A model generated the notes under the pieces. That model did no database searches and was not told the DNA's origin. It worked only from the letters and a program-made list of their open reading frames with translations. Below, piece after piece: positions 26,041 to 34,600 of a DNA stretch of 64,000 nucleotides. The translations under genes were made by a program, and so were the position numbers. Each line of letters begins with the position of its first letter. The stretch's first letter is position 1. Origin of the DNA: Chitinophaga oryziterrae (GTDB lineage: Bacteria; Bacteroidota; Bacteroidia; Chitinophagales; Chitinophagaceae); assembly GCF_009758125.1 (NCBI RefSeq), contig NZ_WRXO01000001.1, positions 1,612,001-1,676,000 of the forward strand, in the 5' to 3' direction.

Positions 26041-26456
26041 GATGGTGTGATTGATTTTTGTAACCATATGCCTAGTGCTATAAGCAGTGTATACGTCACA
26101 TTTAGAGCAAAATGCTGTTGCCAAGTTAAGTTCCTGATCAGTCCCCCGCAGGTACAGGGGCGGCTATCTACTGCACCCAATATTAAGCCTACATAACCTG
26201 TAAAAAGTATCATCAGTACCAGTGATCCCCATAAGCCTATGCGCCGGGTACTTTCAAAGAAAAGTAGGGCCGATAGGGCCAGTTCCGCAACGGGTAGCGT
26301 TAAAGAAAGATAAGCTGCATAAGGGCCAATGAAAGGGGAGCGTTCAAGATCTTTTACATAAATGTTATACAGGAACAGTTTACTAAGGGCTGCATAGGCA
26401 AAAAGCAAAATGACAGCATAGCAGATGATCTCTAAGGTGATTACTTTTCTTTTCAT
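26025..26456 (-). CDS. MauE/DoxX-family redox-associated membrane protein
   Basis: The 143-residue integral membrane protein has four hydrophobic helices (about 8-28, 47-67, 74-96, 115-135). The conserved MauE loop SRPCTCGGLIRNLTWQQHFALN carries a Cys pair (CTC) next to the third helix. MauE-type proteins pass oxidising or reducing equivalents to partner thioredoxins during maturation of disulfide-rich proteins. The gene overlaps the downstream kinase start by 16 bp and lies 11 bp after a thioredoxin lipoprotein, so the three are one operon. Its likely role is to recharge that lipoprotein during oxidation of the Cys-rich peptide at 24352 (inference). Confidence 0.82.
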   Translation of the reverse strand: MKRKVITLEIICYAVILLFAYAALSKLFLYNIYVKDLERSPFIGPYAAYLSLTLPVAELALSALLFFESTRRIGLWGSLVLMILFTGYVGLILGAVDSRPCTCGGLIRNLTWQQHFALNVTYTLLIALGIWLQKSITPSWQKN

Positions 26457-26467
26457 AACCTGTTGTA

Positions 26468-26953
26468 TTAGTTTAAATCCTTTATAGAGGCAATCAGATT
26501 TTTAATATTGGGTTTGCCTGCGTAAATGCCTACCAGGTCTTTATTAGAGTTATACAGGGCAATATAAGGCGTACCGCGTACTTTATAGTGGTAGGCTGCT
26601 ATGCGCTGATAGTCTTGTCCAACGATAATGTTCGGATATTGATCCAAATGGTAATAATCTCTGAACAGCCTTACTTTATCAAAACTTTCCATGCTGAGAA
26701 AGTAGAACCGTACATCCTTTACGGCATTGATGTTTTGCAATAATGAATCTGTCATTTGCTGGCATCCAGTACAATCGGCTTCAAAGCTGATCAATATAAT
26801 GGGCTTATCTGTAGGTATTTCTTTACTGTTGATGATTGTTGTACTATCAGAAAGCCGGAAGCTAAAGTTTGGTAGTTTTGCTAAGGGATCAGTTTTACAG
26901 GCGCACAGGTAAAACAGGCATAACATGGCCATACAGAGGGTACGTAGTTTCAT
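26468..26953 (-). CDS. Thioredoxin-fold lipoprotein (CTGC active site)
   Basis: The 161-residue protein has a lipoprotein signal (MKLRTLCMAMLCLFYLCAC) with the acceptor Cys at 19. A TlpA-like thioredoxin domain follows with the active site CTGC at 61-64 and cis-Pro loop VRGTPYIALYN. It is anchored on the periplasmic side, most likely of the inner membrane next to the MauE protein encoded 11 bp downstream. The pair looks like a small MauD/MauE-type redox relay. The upstream bases (26960-27000) contain TTAAC pentamers near a possible promoter. A single AraC-type HTH gene precedes it on the same strand. Confidence 0.85.
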   Translation of the reverse strand: MKLRTLCMAMLCLFYLCACKTDPLAKLPNFSFRLSDSTTIINSKEIPTDKPIILISFEADCTGCQQMTDSLLQNINAVKDVRFYFLSMESFDKVRLFRDYYHLDQYPNIIVGQDYQRIAAYHYKVRGTPYIALYNSNKDLVGIYAGKPNIKNLIASIKDLN

Positions 26954-27136
26954 GAGCTGAGATTATGGGCTTTGGCGTTAACGACTTTTGGGTTAATGCA
27001 GTTAAACTTCCTTTCGTAATTCGTATTGCTGTTTCTGGATGTAAAACTATAGCAGGTTTTTGATTTGACAAAGTTAAATTTGCATACTTAAATCGTAAAC
27101 GGCTGCACTGGTGTTGCAGTGTTGGCCTTTAAAGGG

Positions 27137-27466
27137 CTATGGAATTTGTTTTAAAGGGGAGTGCTTGGTTACTTTTTTATAGGTCCGGCAAAAGCTGCTG
27201 GTGTTGGCATAACCTAGTTCTGAGGCAACGATTTTCACTTGTGCGCCTTCTTGCAATCTTTTTTTTGCGTAATTGATAGTGACTTCTAATCTGTGCTGAT
27301 CAATTGTCTTTTGAAATAAGATTTTGAACGCCTTGCTAAGAGTGCTTACTGATATGTGGTATTTACCTATAACATCTGCAATAGGAACACGCTTTTTAAA
27401 ATTAGATTCTATCTCAATGTAGATTTCGTTGAGGATCTGTATTTCGTATGCTGTAAGCTGCATCAT
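27137..27466 (-). CDS. AraC-type DNA-binding protein (HTH domain only)
   Basis: The 109-residue protein consists almost only of the AraC/XylS HTH domain. The first HTH is VPIADVIGKYHISVSTLSKAF; the second is VKIVASELGYANTSSFCRTYKKVTKHSP. No sensory domain is present. It is a sister in architecture to the 2843-3247 regulator of the other SusD-peptide locus, so each locus has its own HTH-only AraC. It reads toward the thioredoxin-MauE-kinase-peptide genes, which are the likely targets. Confidence 0.85.
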   Translation of the reverse strand: MMQLTAYEIQILNEIYIEIESNFKKRVPIADVIGKYHISVSTLSKAFKILFQKTIDQHRLEVTINYAKKRLQEGAQVKIVASELGYANTSSFCRTYKKVTKHSPLKQIP

Positions 27467-27710
27467 CTTTTGGTTAAGATAAATACAATATAAGATGATT
27501 GGCTGTACGCTGTGCAGCAGTGGTTTACATGAAAATAAATGTAATTATGACGCTAATATGATATGGTTTGCATTTAATCTTTTTTAAATTCCCTTTTTAA
27601 AGTAAAACGTTTGATCAATTGCATTAACCCCGGTAGTTCTTTATGTGCATTGTTTATTGTTGACCTAATTAACCTAAGTAAAAACTGACCTACCTAACCT
27701 ATGTAATTCT

Positions 27711-28907
27711 ATGGGAAATCCGAACGTCTATGTCTTTGAATGGCTAGACAACCTGATCAACTTTGAACTCAACCCTGCTTTTTCTTATCCTAGCCCTATG
27801 CCGGGGGCTACTGTTGGGGCCATGATTGAAAAAGTGAAAAGAGAAATGCAACTCTTACAAAATGAAATTCGCCAACAATATTTCTCTGAAAAAGGAGAAG
27901 GCAGCAGCGAAATGCTCATTGTAAAAAACTATGATGCCATTACGGTGATGATGAACAAGACTTACCAGCACATGCATCATGAGAACATTGAAAAGGCAAA
28001 CATTATTCAAGTACTCCAAACCGTCATGACCGGTTTGCAAGAACTGAGGAACTTTTTCAAAACCAATTATGCCAAATACCTCAGTACAGAGCAAGCCTTA
28101 CCCCTTGTAGATTTAATGAAAGTACGTCATGAGATTATCGAAAAAAGGCAAAGCATCTTAGACAAGCTACATGCCACCGGTAACGGTGATGAAGTAAGCA
28201 GTATTGTGATGGATGCTCTGGATGATTTTACGCTGCGGATCAGTGCAGGTGATGCAATCTCTGAACGCGAAACGATCTACCACCAGTCCATCATTAAAGA
28301 CATTGAAAACTACAAGGGCCAAGAAACCGCTTTGTCTAATTGCCCCTCGTTGCATGAATTATTAGTGTACTGGAATTTAAACTCACGGGCCTGTATCCGG
28401 TATTTTTCGTTGGGCATGGAAGCCATTATGAAGAGTAGTGAATCGGTGGATGATCAACTGGATTTTATGCGGCTTCAATTGAAGAACATCCATACGCTGC
28501 CCATGATGCCCGATTTTATCTACGATCCGACCTACCCCTCCATGAAGGCGTACTTTGGTGATTATATTGTGCGTGAAATCGAATACCTGGAGAAAAAGAA
28601 AATCGGTTTTCAACCCAATGAAGCCTACAACGCCGAAAAGAACAAGACTGCTCCTTACAAAATTACCTGTGCGCTGAGTGCCGATCAGATTGCACTTTTT
28701 TTAAGGGCCGCTAAAGACAGGAATTTGATCATTTCACGTTCTGTTACGGCGGTGTTTAACAACATGGTTCCTTTTATTTCTACGCAAAAAGAAACCGACC
28801 TTTCGCCCGATAGTGTAAGGATCAAATCCTACCAGGGAGAGCAAAGGGATAAGGATATTCTGATAGAGGCATTGGAAAAAATTATCGAAACGGTAAAACA
28901 ATATTAA
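27711..28907 (+). CDS. Hypothetical protein, possibly RteC-like
   Basis: The 398-residue, mainly helical soluble protein is acidic in its N-terminal half. The C-terminal part (ALSADQIALFLRAAKDRNLI ... VFNNMVPFISTQK ... SYQGEQRDKDILIEALEKIIE) has the layout of the RteC winged-helix family: an interface helix, a small helical bundle and a final basic/acidic helix. RteC proteins regulate excision of Bacteroides conjugative transposons. The match is by architecture and position in an integrated element, not by a clear motif. Composition of this gene (A/C-rich on the + strand) contrasts sharply with everything right of 29 kb. It ends at a good terminator. Confidence 0.45.
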   Translation: MGNPNVYVFEWLDNLINFELNPAFSYPSPMPGATVGAMIEKVKREMQLLQNEIRQQYFSEKGEGSSEMLIVKNYDAITVMMNKTYQHMHHENIEKANIIQVLQTVMTGLQELRNFFKTNYAKYLSTEQALPLVDLMKVRHEIIEKRQSILDKLHATGNGDEVSSIVMDALDDFTLRISAGDAISERETIYHQSIIKDIENYKGQETALSNCPSLHELLVYWNLNSRACIRYFSLGMEAIMKSSESVDDQLDFMRLQLKNIHTLPMMPDFIYDPTYPSMKAYFGDYIVREIEYLEKKKIGFQPNEAYNAEKNKTAPYKITCALSADQIALFLRAAKDRNLIISRSVTAVFNNMVPFISTQKETDLSPDSVRIKSYQGEQRDKDILIEALEKIIETVKQY

Positions 28908-28924
28908 GTATTAGATTTTTTAAT

Positions 28925-28965
28925 GGCCATTTCTTAATATGATGTTAAGGAATGGCCTTTTTATT
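28925..28965 (+). terminator. Rho-independent terminator
   Basis: GGCCATTTCTTAA (28925-28937) pairs with TTAAGGAATGGCC (28945-28957), one mismatch, followed by TTTTTATTT. It lies 18 bp after the RteC-like gene and close to the left edge of the G/T-skewed segment. Confidence 0.75.
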
Positions 28966-29006
28966 TGTTCTATCGTACATCAACCCGAATGTTACCACAC
29001 ATCAGT

Positions 29007-30047
29007 TTATCCTACATGCACCATTTCAGCCAAAAGACTTTCTTCCTTTTCGGCTAAAAGTAAAGATGAATCAAGTTCTAGGCTGTCAGAATGCAAGATC
29101 TTATACAAATCATACCTGGGTTGAAAAAAGGAATGTTTTTCAAGGTAAAGTGCATTTTCAATTTTATCGATTTTGATGTAACGGAAAAATGCGGTTTCGG
29201 TTAAATGCCCGGTTAATAACATGATCCTGCCTACCGGGATTCCGGCAAGGTACATGTTGGTGGCTCCACTCCGCCGTGCAGTATGTGTACCTATTAACGA
29301 CCATTTTGGGGCGAAACGGCGGATAACATCATTGCCTTTTAGTTTCTCTATAAAAATGGGATCTTTAATTCCCGCTGCTTTTGCAAGTAATTTTATAATG
29401 CGGTTAAAGTATTGAATTGAATACGATGGCGGTAACCTGTAATCGTATTTCTCCAAAATGAATTTGACAACTGGATGTAGTGGAATGAGTACCCTTTCAC
29501 CGGTTTTATTGGTTCTGCGTGTAAAAAACCGGTCGTCAATGATGTTGTGTTCATCTAACAAACTATAATCTCCAAAGCGGAGTGCAGTATAGCAGCCGAT
29601 GACAAATTGATCACGGATATGTTCTCTTGCTCCGTCTATTTTGAGCTTTAATAAGGAGAGTATTTCAAATTCATTTAGGTATACGGTATAAGGTTCCTCC
29701 TTATCCGTAATCCTGTAAAAGTAATGGTCTGCACAGGTGTTGTAGCCAACCTTATCAGACAGGGTTATGGCGGCATGCAATTTTCTGAAATCTGATTTAA
29801 TAGAGCTGGGTGCGTAGTTACGCTCTGATTTGAGAAATTCTTTGTAAGCCGCCAGGGTATCGCGGGTGAGCTGGGATGTTCTATAAATATGATTGGTATA
29901 TCTTTCGAATGCCCTCCATCTTTTCCCAAAGTGCTTGTAATTGTTTACTGTGAAACTGGCCCAGTTTACTTTATTGATCAGGTGGCCTAGAAATTTTAAA
30001 AAACGGATATCTAACCTTCCAAAATGGGCATTGGGTAATTGGATCAT
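29007..30047 (-). CDS. Tyrosine recombinase, translationally coupled to a peptidase gene
   Basis: The 346-residue protein has an N-terminal SAM-like core-binding domain (about 10-120) and a catalytic domain with Arg in TALRFGD, Lys in TNKTGE, HTARRS (HxxR), TGH and the Tyr nucleophile in FFRYIKI. All catalytic residues seem present. Its start codon overlaps the stop of the S9-like hydrolase upstream as ATGA (30044-30047), so it is translated from the same mRNA as an RND fusion and a hydrolase. That is odd for an element integrase and more like a site-specific recombinase tied to the regulation of this operon, for example DNA inversion. It lies at the left edge of the G/T-skewed segment. Confidence 0.88.
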   Translation of the reverse strand: MIQLPNAHFGRLDIRFLKFLGHLINKVNWASFTVNNYKHFGKRWRAFERYTNHIYRTSQLTRDTLAAYKEFLKSERNYAPSSIKSDFRKLHAAITLSDKVGYNTCADHYFYRITDKEEPYTVYLNEFEILSLLKLKIDGAREHIRDQFVIGCYTALRFGDYSLLDEHNIIDDRFFTRRTNKTGERVLIPLHPVVKFILEKYDYRLPPSYSIQYFNRIIKLLAKAAGIKDPIFIEKLKGNDVIRRFAPKWSLIGTHTARRSGATNMYLAGIPVGRIMLLTGHLTETAFFRYIKIDKIENALYLEKHSFFQPRYDLYKILHSDSLELDSSLLLAEKEESLLAEMVHVG

Positions 30048-31666
30048 ATATGTTTGGGTTGTTGAGTGGAAAAAAATTCTTCTATTCTATGGATCGCAGT
30101 TTCCAAATGTTCGGGGTTCCTGAACCAGTGGCCTTCTGCTGGGTAATTATAAACTCTTATAGAACGGTTATAATAAGGTGAATGCCGTAGTTCTTCTATG
30201 CGCTGTGTCCATTTCACTATGGGATCATTGATTCCTAAAATGTACACGTAGGGAACTTTGAAATTTGGTGTGTTGCCAGTAGATACGCCAAAGAGTGAGG
30301 CAGCGGCGGTGATGTGATCCGGGTATTTGCTGATTAGTTTTTCTGCTAGGGCATTCCCGGAGCTTTGGCTGAGTACTAAGATCTGTTTATTGGGGTGCAG
30401 GGCTTTAATTTTCAGTTTGAGCTTATTGAGGTATTCTACCGCGCTGTCTTGGCTTTGCATGGCATAGCTCCATCCGTAGCCTGTGGAGCCTGGATAGTTT
30501 GGTGCAATAATCTGGTAGCCTTTGTGCGCTAAACTGGCTAGAATGGGGTCGTAACGCGGTGAAAAGTCATTGTGTATACCTGGATGGATGTACAGGACAA
30601 CGGCCTTACCATAACTGTGCTGGGTGCCGATGTTATAAGTGTTGCTGTCTGTACTTTCTTTAGTGTTCAGGGCGGCGGATAGTGTGGTGTCCCTTGCGGG
30701 GAGTGGCAATACATAAAAGCATTGGTTCAAATCGGTGGCGTAATCCACTAAGATTTTAGGACAGCGGATATTGGAATAGGTAAATAAGATGTTTTTTCCG
30801 AAAGCCTGGTAGGTATACACTACACCACTGGTATTTATGGTAATGGCACTGTCTGTTTTTAAATTGAGCCTGCTGAGTAGGTAATTACTGTTGCTGACTT
30901 CTATATAATACAGGTCATTGCCTTGTTTTAACGGCATGCGCAGATCGTTTTTTGCTTCGCGGTAAACGAGTTGTGCTTTGCTGCTGCTGCCGCTTAAACT
31001 GATGCGGTAAATGGCGGTATAGTTACCGGTATCCCTGCTGCAAAAGTAGATCTCGTTTTCTGCAAAGGATGGGTTAAGTATTTCGGCCTGGAGCTGGGTA
31101 ACAACTTCCTGTATCCGGCCTTCTGCTAAATAGAGCTTGTACATTTTGCCTTGCTCACAAAACAGGGCCAGTGAATCGTTTGCTGAAAAGCAAACGTGCT
31201 GAAAGTTTATGGTGCCTGGGAGCAACAGTTTTTGGGTCTTGGTTTTCCAGCTATAGAGGTAAACGTTTTGTGTGGTGGTGGTTTTGTAAATGAGGTATTT
31301 ACCGGTATGGCCGGAGTATAAGCGTTCTATTTTTTCTTGGCCCAATGCCTGGTTAATTTCTTTTTCGGCACTGTTGTACTGTTCATTGCCGCAACTGTCA
31401 CGTAGGCCAGTAATAGAGCCATTGGACAGGTAAATATTGTTGAGTATGGGGTTTTGTGTAAAGAGGGTATCGATACCGTTGTTTTTTATTCTAAAGATAT
31501 GGCTTTCTTCATGCCGGTTCTGGACAAAGTAGAGTATAGAATCGCCTTGTATCATAAAGTTTTGGTCTACTTCTGGATAGTCGGTGTACATGGCAAAGGA
31601 TTCTTTTTTTGTATGGCAGCAGCTTGTGAGGGTAAAGCTGCAAACTAGGAAAATTAAAAAACGCAT
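30044..31666 (-). CDS. S9-like serine hydrolase/peptidase lipoprotein
   Basis: The 540-residue protein has a lipoprotein signal (MRFLIFLVCSFTLTSC, Cys16), a propeller-like region (about 30-320) and a C-terminal alpha/beta hydrolase. The catalytic Ser is probably 435 in SQSSG (GxSxG with Ser first), Asp481 in GINDP and His513 in AEGHW. A conserved oxyanion region HPGIHNDF and NYPGSTGYGWS is typical of S9 prolyl oligopeptidases. It begins 3 bp after the stop of the RND fusion gene and is followed by a coupled recombinase. Being lipid-anchored, it could process peptides at the cell surface or in the periplasm. This is the second S9-type enzyme in the island. Confidence 0.8.
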   Translation of the reverse strand: MRFLIFLVCSFTLTSCCHTKKESFAMYTDYPEVDQNFMIQGDSILYFVQNRHEESHIFRIKNNGIDTLFTQNPILNNIYLSNGSITGLRDSCGNEQYNSAEKEINQALGQEKIERLYSGHTGKYLIYKTTTTQNVYLYSWKTKTQKLLLPGTINFQHVCFSANDSLALFCEQGKMYKLYLAEGRIQEVVTQLQAEILNPSFAENEIYFCSRDTGNYTAIYRISLSGSSSKAQLVYREAKNDLRMPLKQGNDLYYIEVSNSNYLLSRLNLKTDSAITINTSGVVYTYQAFGKNILFTYSNIRCPKILVDYATDLNQCFYVLPLPARDTTLSAALNTKESTDSNTYNIGTQHSYGKAVVLYIHPGIHNDFSPRYDPILASLAHKGYQIIAPNYPGSTGYGWSYAMQSQDSAVEYLNKLKLKIKALHPNKQILVLSQSSGNALAEKLISKYPDHITAAASLFGVSTGNTPNFKVPYVYILGINDPIVKWTQRIEELRHSPYYNRSIRVYNYPAEGHWFRNPEHLETAIHRIEEFFSTQQPKHI

Positions 31667-31669
31667 CTT

Positions 31670-34600
31670 TTAAAGGTTTGTATAGTGTTTAGAAATGAAT
31701 TGCCATTTTGTACTGTCGGTGGTCCAGTTGCCATAGATGCCTATGCCGTCTAAGATTTTTTGCTCAGGGCTTATTTTTAGTGCGGCGGCTTTGATGGTTT
31801 CTAAGCTGTTGGGCAGGTTTTCTACGTTGAGGTGACGGAATACTTGTATAGGTTCTGGATTGACAAAGGTGCCTACGGCCAGTAACATCGGGATGTTCCA
31901 GCTATTTTTAAGGCGTTGTATGTCTTTGATCTGTTGTTCTGCGGCCAGCCTAAAGGTATCGGTGTCGCTTATAGAGGTGTCGTAAAATAGAAATACGAGT
32001 TGGTCTATGTTTCGCAATAGGGGCCAAAGTTCTTCTACACTGGTTTTGCGTTTCCAGTGTTGGCTTTGTGGTGGTGTAGAGGTCACTACTGCGCTGATAA
32101 AGGCGTGTGGCAGGCTATCTCTTAGGCGTTTGTGAAAGGCATTCACATAGCCTGGATATTGGGCCAGTTCTTCCGGTCCTTTTTGTATAACGCTGGTGTC
32201 TACACTGGCGTATTGTGGTAAGAGGTGTTCAAAGTCTATGTGTACGCCTTTTACGCCTAGGTAGTTGACTAATTTTTTGCAATCGCTGGTGGCATGGTTT
32301 ACCCATGCACTGTCTGCTAAGAATACGGTTTTGTTTTGTATGCCGCCAACCCAGGGTAAAATGATCAGCTCAGGGTAATACTTGGTAAAGAGTTGTACGC
32401 TATGGAGCGCGGTATCTGAAAAGGCGTAACTGGGTAAATGCCCGTCTTTACTGAAAGGGCCAGAAAAGAAAAAGGCGTATTTGATGTGCTGCTCTTTTAG
32501 GATTTTGGCGTAGTGGACAATGGAATCATCGGTCAGTGGATCTCCGGTATTGGGGTTATGGCCTCTAAAAAAAAGGCTTTCTGTCCAGATGGCATTGTCT
32601 TGGCCTAGATATTTTTTTTCTGCTTCTCTTTTGGCTTGGTCGCAGCTTTGCAGGAACACCAGACTGGCCAGAGAGAGGGTGATGATTTTTTTTGACATCA
32701 TGCTGGGTAAAAAGATAAAAAGTGAGATAAAGGAGAACAGTAGGCCACCCATTGTACCTATGGCAAAGGCATACCAAAATACTTCGTCTTTGCCTTCGAA
32801 TAGAAAGGGCAATAGACTGCAACAGCAAGATAGTACCGTGAGGACTATGGGCCTGCTCCTTGCATAAAAGGCTTTGGCTAGGCTGGCATTGATGCTTTGT
32901 TTTTTATGTTTTAAAATCTGGTTGTAGTCGTTAATTAAAAAGATGCTTGCATTGGCGGTGAGTGCGGCCAGCATCATAAATGAGGCGTAGCCGCCTTGGT
33001 CTATGGTAAAGCCGCCTAATCCGAAGGTGAAGAATAAACCGATAAAGGATATGGGGACCAGGGTGAGGATGAGAAAGGGTTGCTTTAAGTTTTCAAAGAG
33101 AATGCTTCCGATCAGGAAGGTGATAAACAGCAGCAGAGGCAGTAACAGCGGGTGGCCTTCCTCAGATTGTTCGTCAAAGTTATAGGCGTGTTTGCTGGCG
33201 GTATAGCCTACGGGCATTGTTTTGTTCATTTCTTCTATGAGGCTTTGTTGTTGTGCAGCGGCAAATTCGGGTTCGCCAGAATAATCGTAACTGATAACTT
33301 GTAGGTATTGCCTGTTCTTTTTATAGAGGGTATTGCTGCCGGTATGGCTTTCTAACTGGCCGAATTGGCGGAGCTGGATTTGTTGGCCGCTATCGCTTTG
33401 CTGTGCGGCTTGTAAAAAATCCTGTTCGTTGCGGTTTTGCCAGTCTGTGTTTCTGATGTAAATGGGATAGGTATATCCGTTTATGGTGCTTTGTGCTACG
33501 GGGTAGCTTTGTGCGCTGAGGTGGTGCAGCAGGTATTGTAATTTGCTGGGGTCTATGCCCCAATTGCGGAGTTGTTCTGCGTTTTGGGTATAGGTGTGTA
33601 CGGTATAGCTTCTGTCTCTATAGTCGTAGTGTTCGTTTAAATTGATGTTGTTTACGCGTTGGTTTTGTTCTAATTTTTGTTGTAGGTGTGTTGCCTGTTC
33701 TTGTAACTGGTCTATGTTGTAGCCGGTTAATAGGATGCTGTAACTGGCCCTGGTTTCTGTGTTGTTGGAGTTGTAATCTGGCCCTAATCCAAAGACCGAC
33801 CATTTTACGCCTTGCATATTGTCGCCAAGTTCCATGAGCTGCGCTTTGAGCTGGCTGGGGTAGCCGTTGTGGCTATATTGTTTTTTTAAGAAGATTTCTA
33901 TGCCTCCATAATTTCCGCTCTCTATATAGGTGATGAATTTTTCTATGCCTTTTTGTTGTTTGAGGTATTGGTCTATTTGTATAAACAGGGCATTCATTTG
34001 TGCGGTGGTGTGACCGTCGCCCATATTGCAGGTGATGTATAGTTTTACCTGACCTGGGTTGCGGATGCCTGCATGTTCATTGAGGTTTTTTAGGAAGAGT
34101 TTTAAGCCGCCGCCAAAAAGTAATATGAAAAAGGTGATCAGTAGGTATTTGTATTTGCTTAGGGTTTGTATACAGTTGAGGTAGCGTTTATAGTTGCGCC
34201 ACTGGGTTTTCTTTTGTTCAAAACTGTTGTTGTTGCCGGGGCTTTTGAACAGGCTGGCTATGGCGGGTGTAAAGCCTAAAGCAACCAGGATAGAGCTGAG
34301 TAGGGAGAGTATAATGATGGCGGCAAAGTCTTGGTAAATGGCTTTTTCACTTGCTGGCAAGAGGTAGACCAGGGAGAGGGCCATGACAATATTTAGGGTG
34401 GCTCCGGTCAGTGCGGGTATGATGTTCCTATTACGGCGTTTGCGGTAATGGTCTAACATGACGATGGCGTTATCTACCATCAGCCCGAAGGCGATGGTTA
34501 CCCCGCCGATGGCGTAGAGGTTGATGTTTACCCTACAGATGATGACCAGCAACAGGGTGAGGCTGAGGTTAACGAATAAGCTACTGGTTAGGATGATGCT

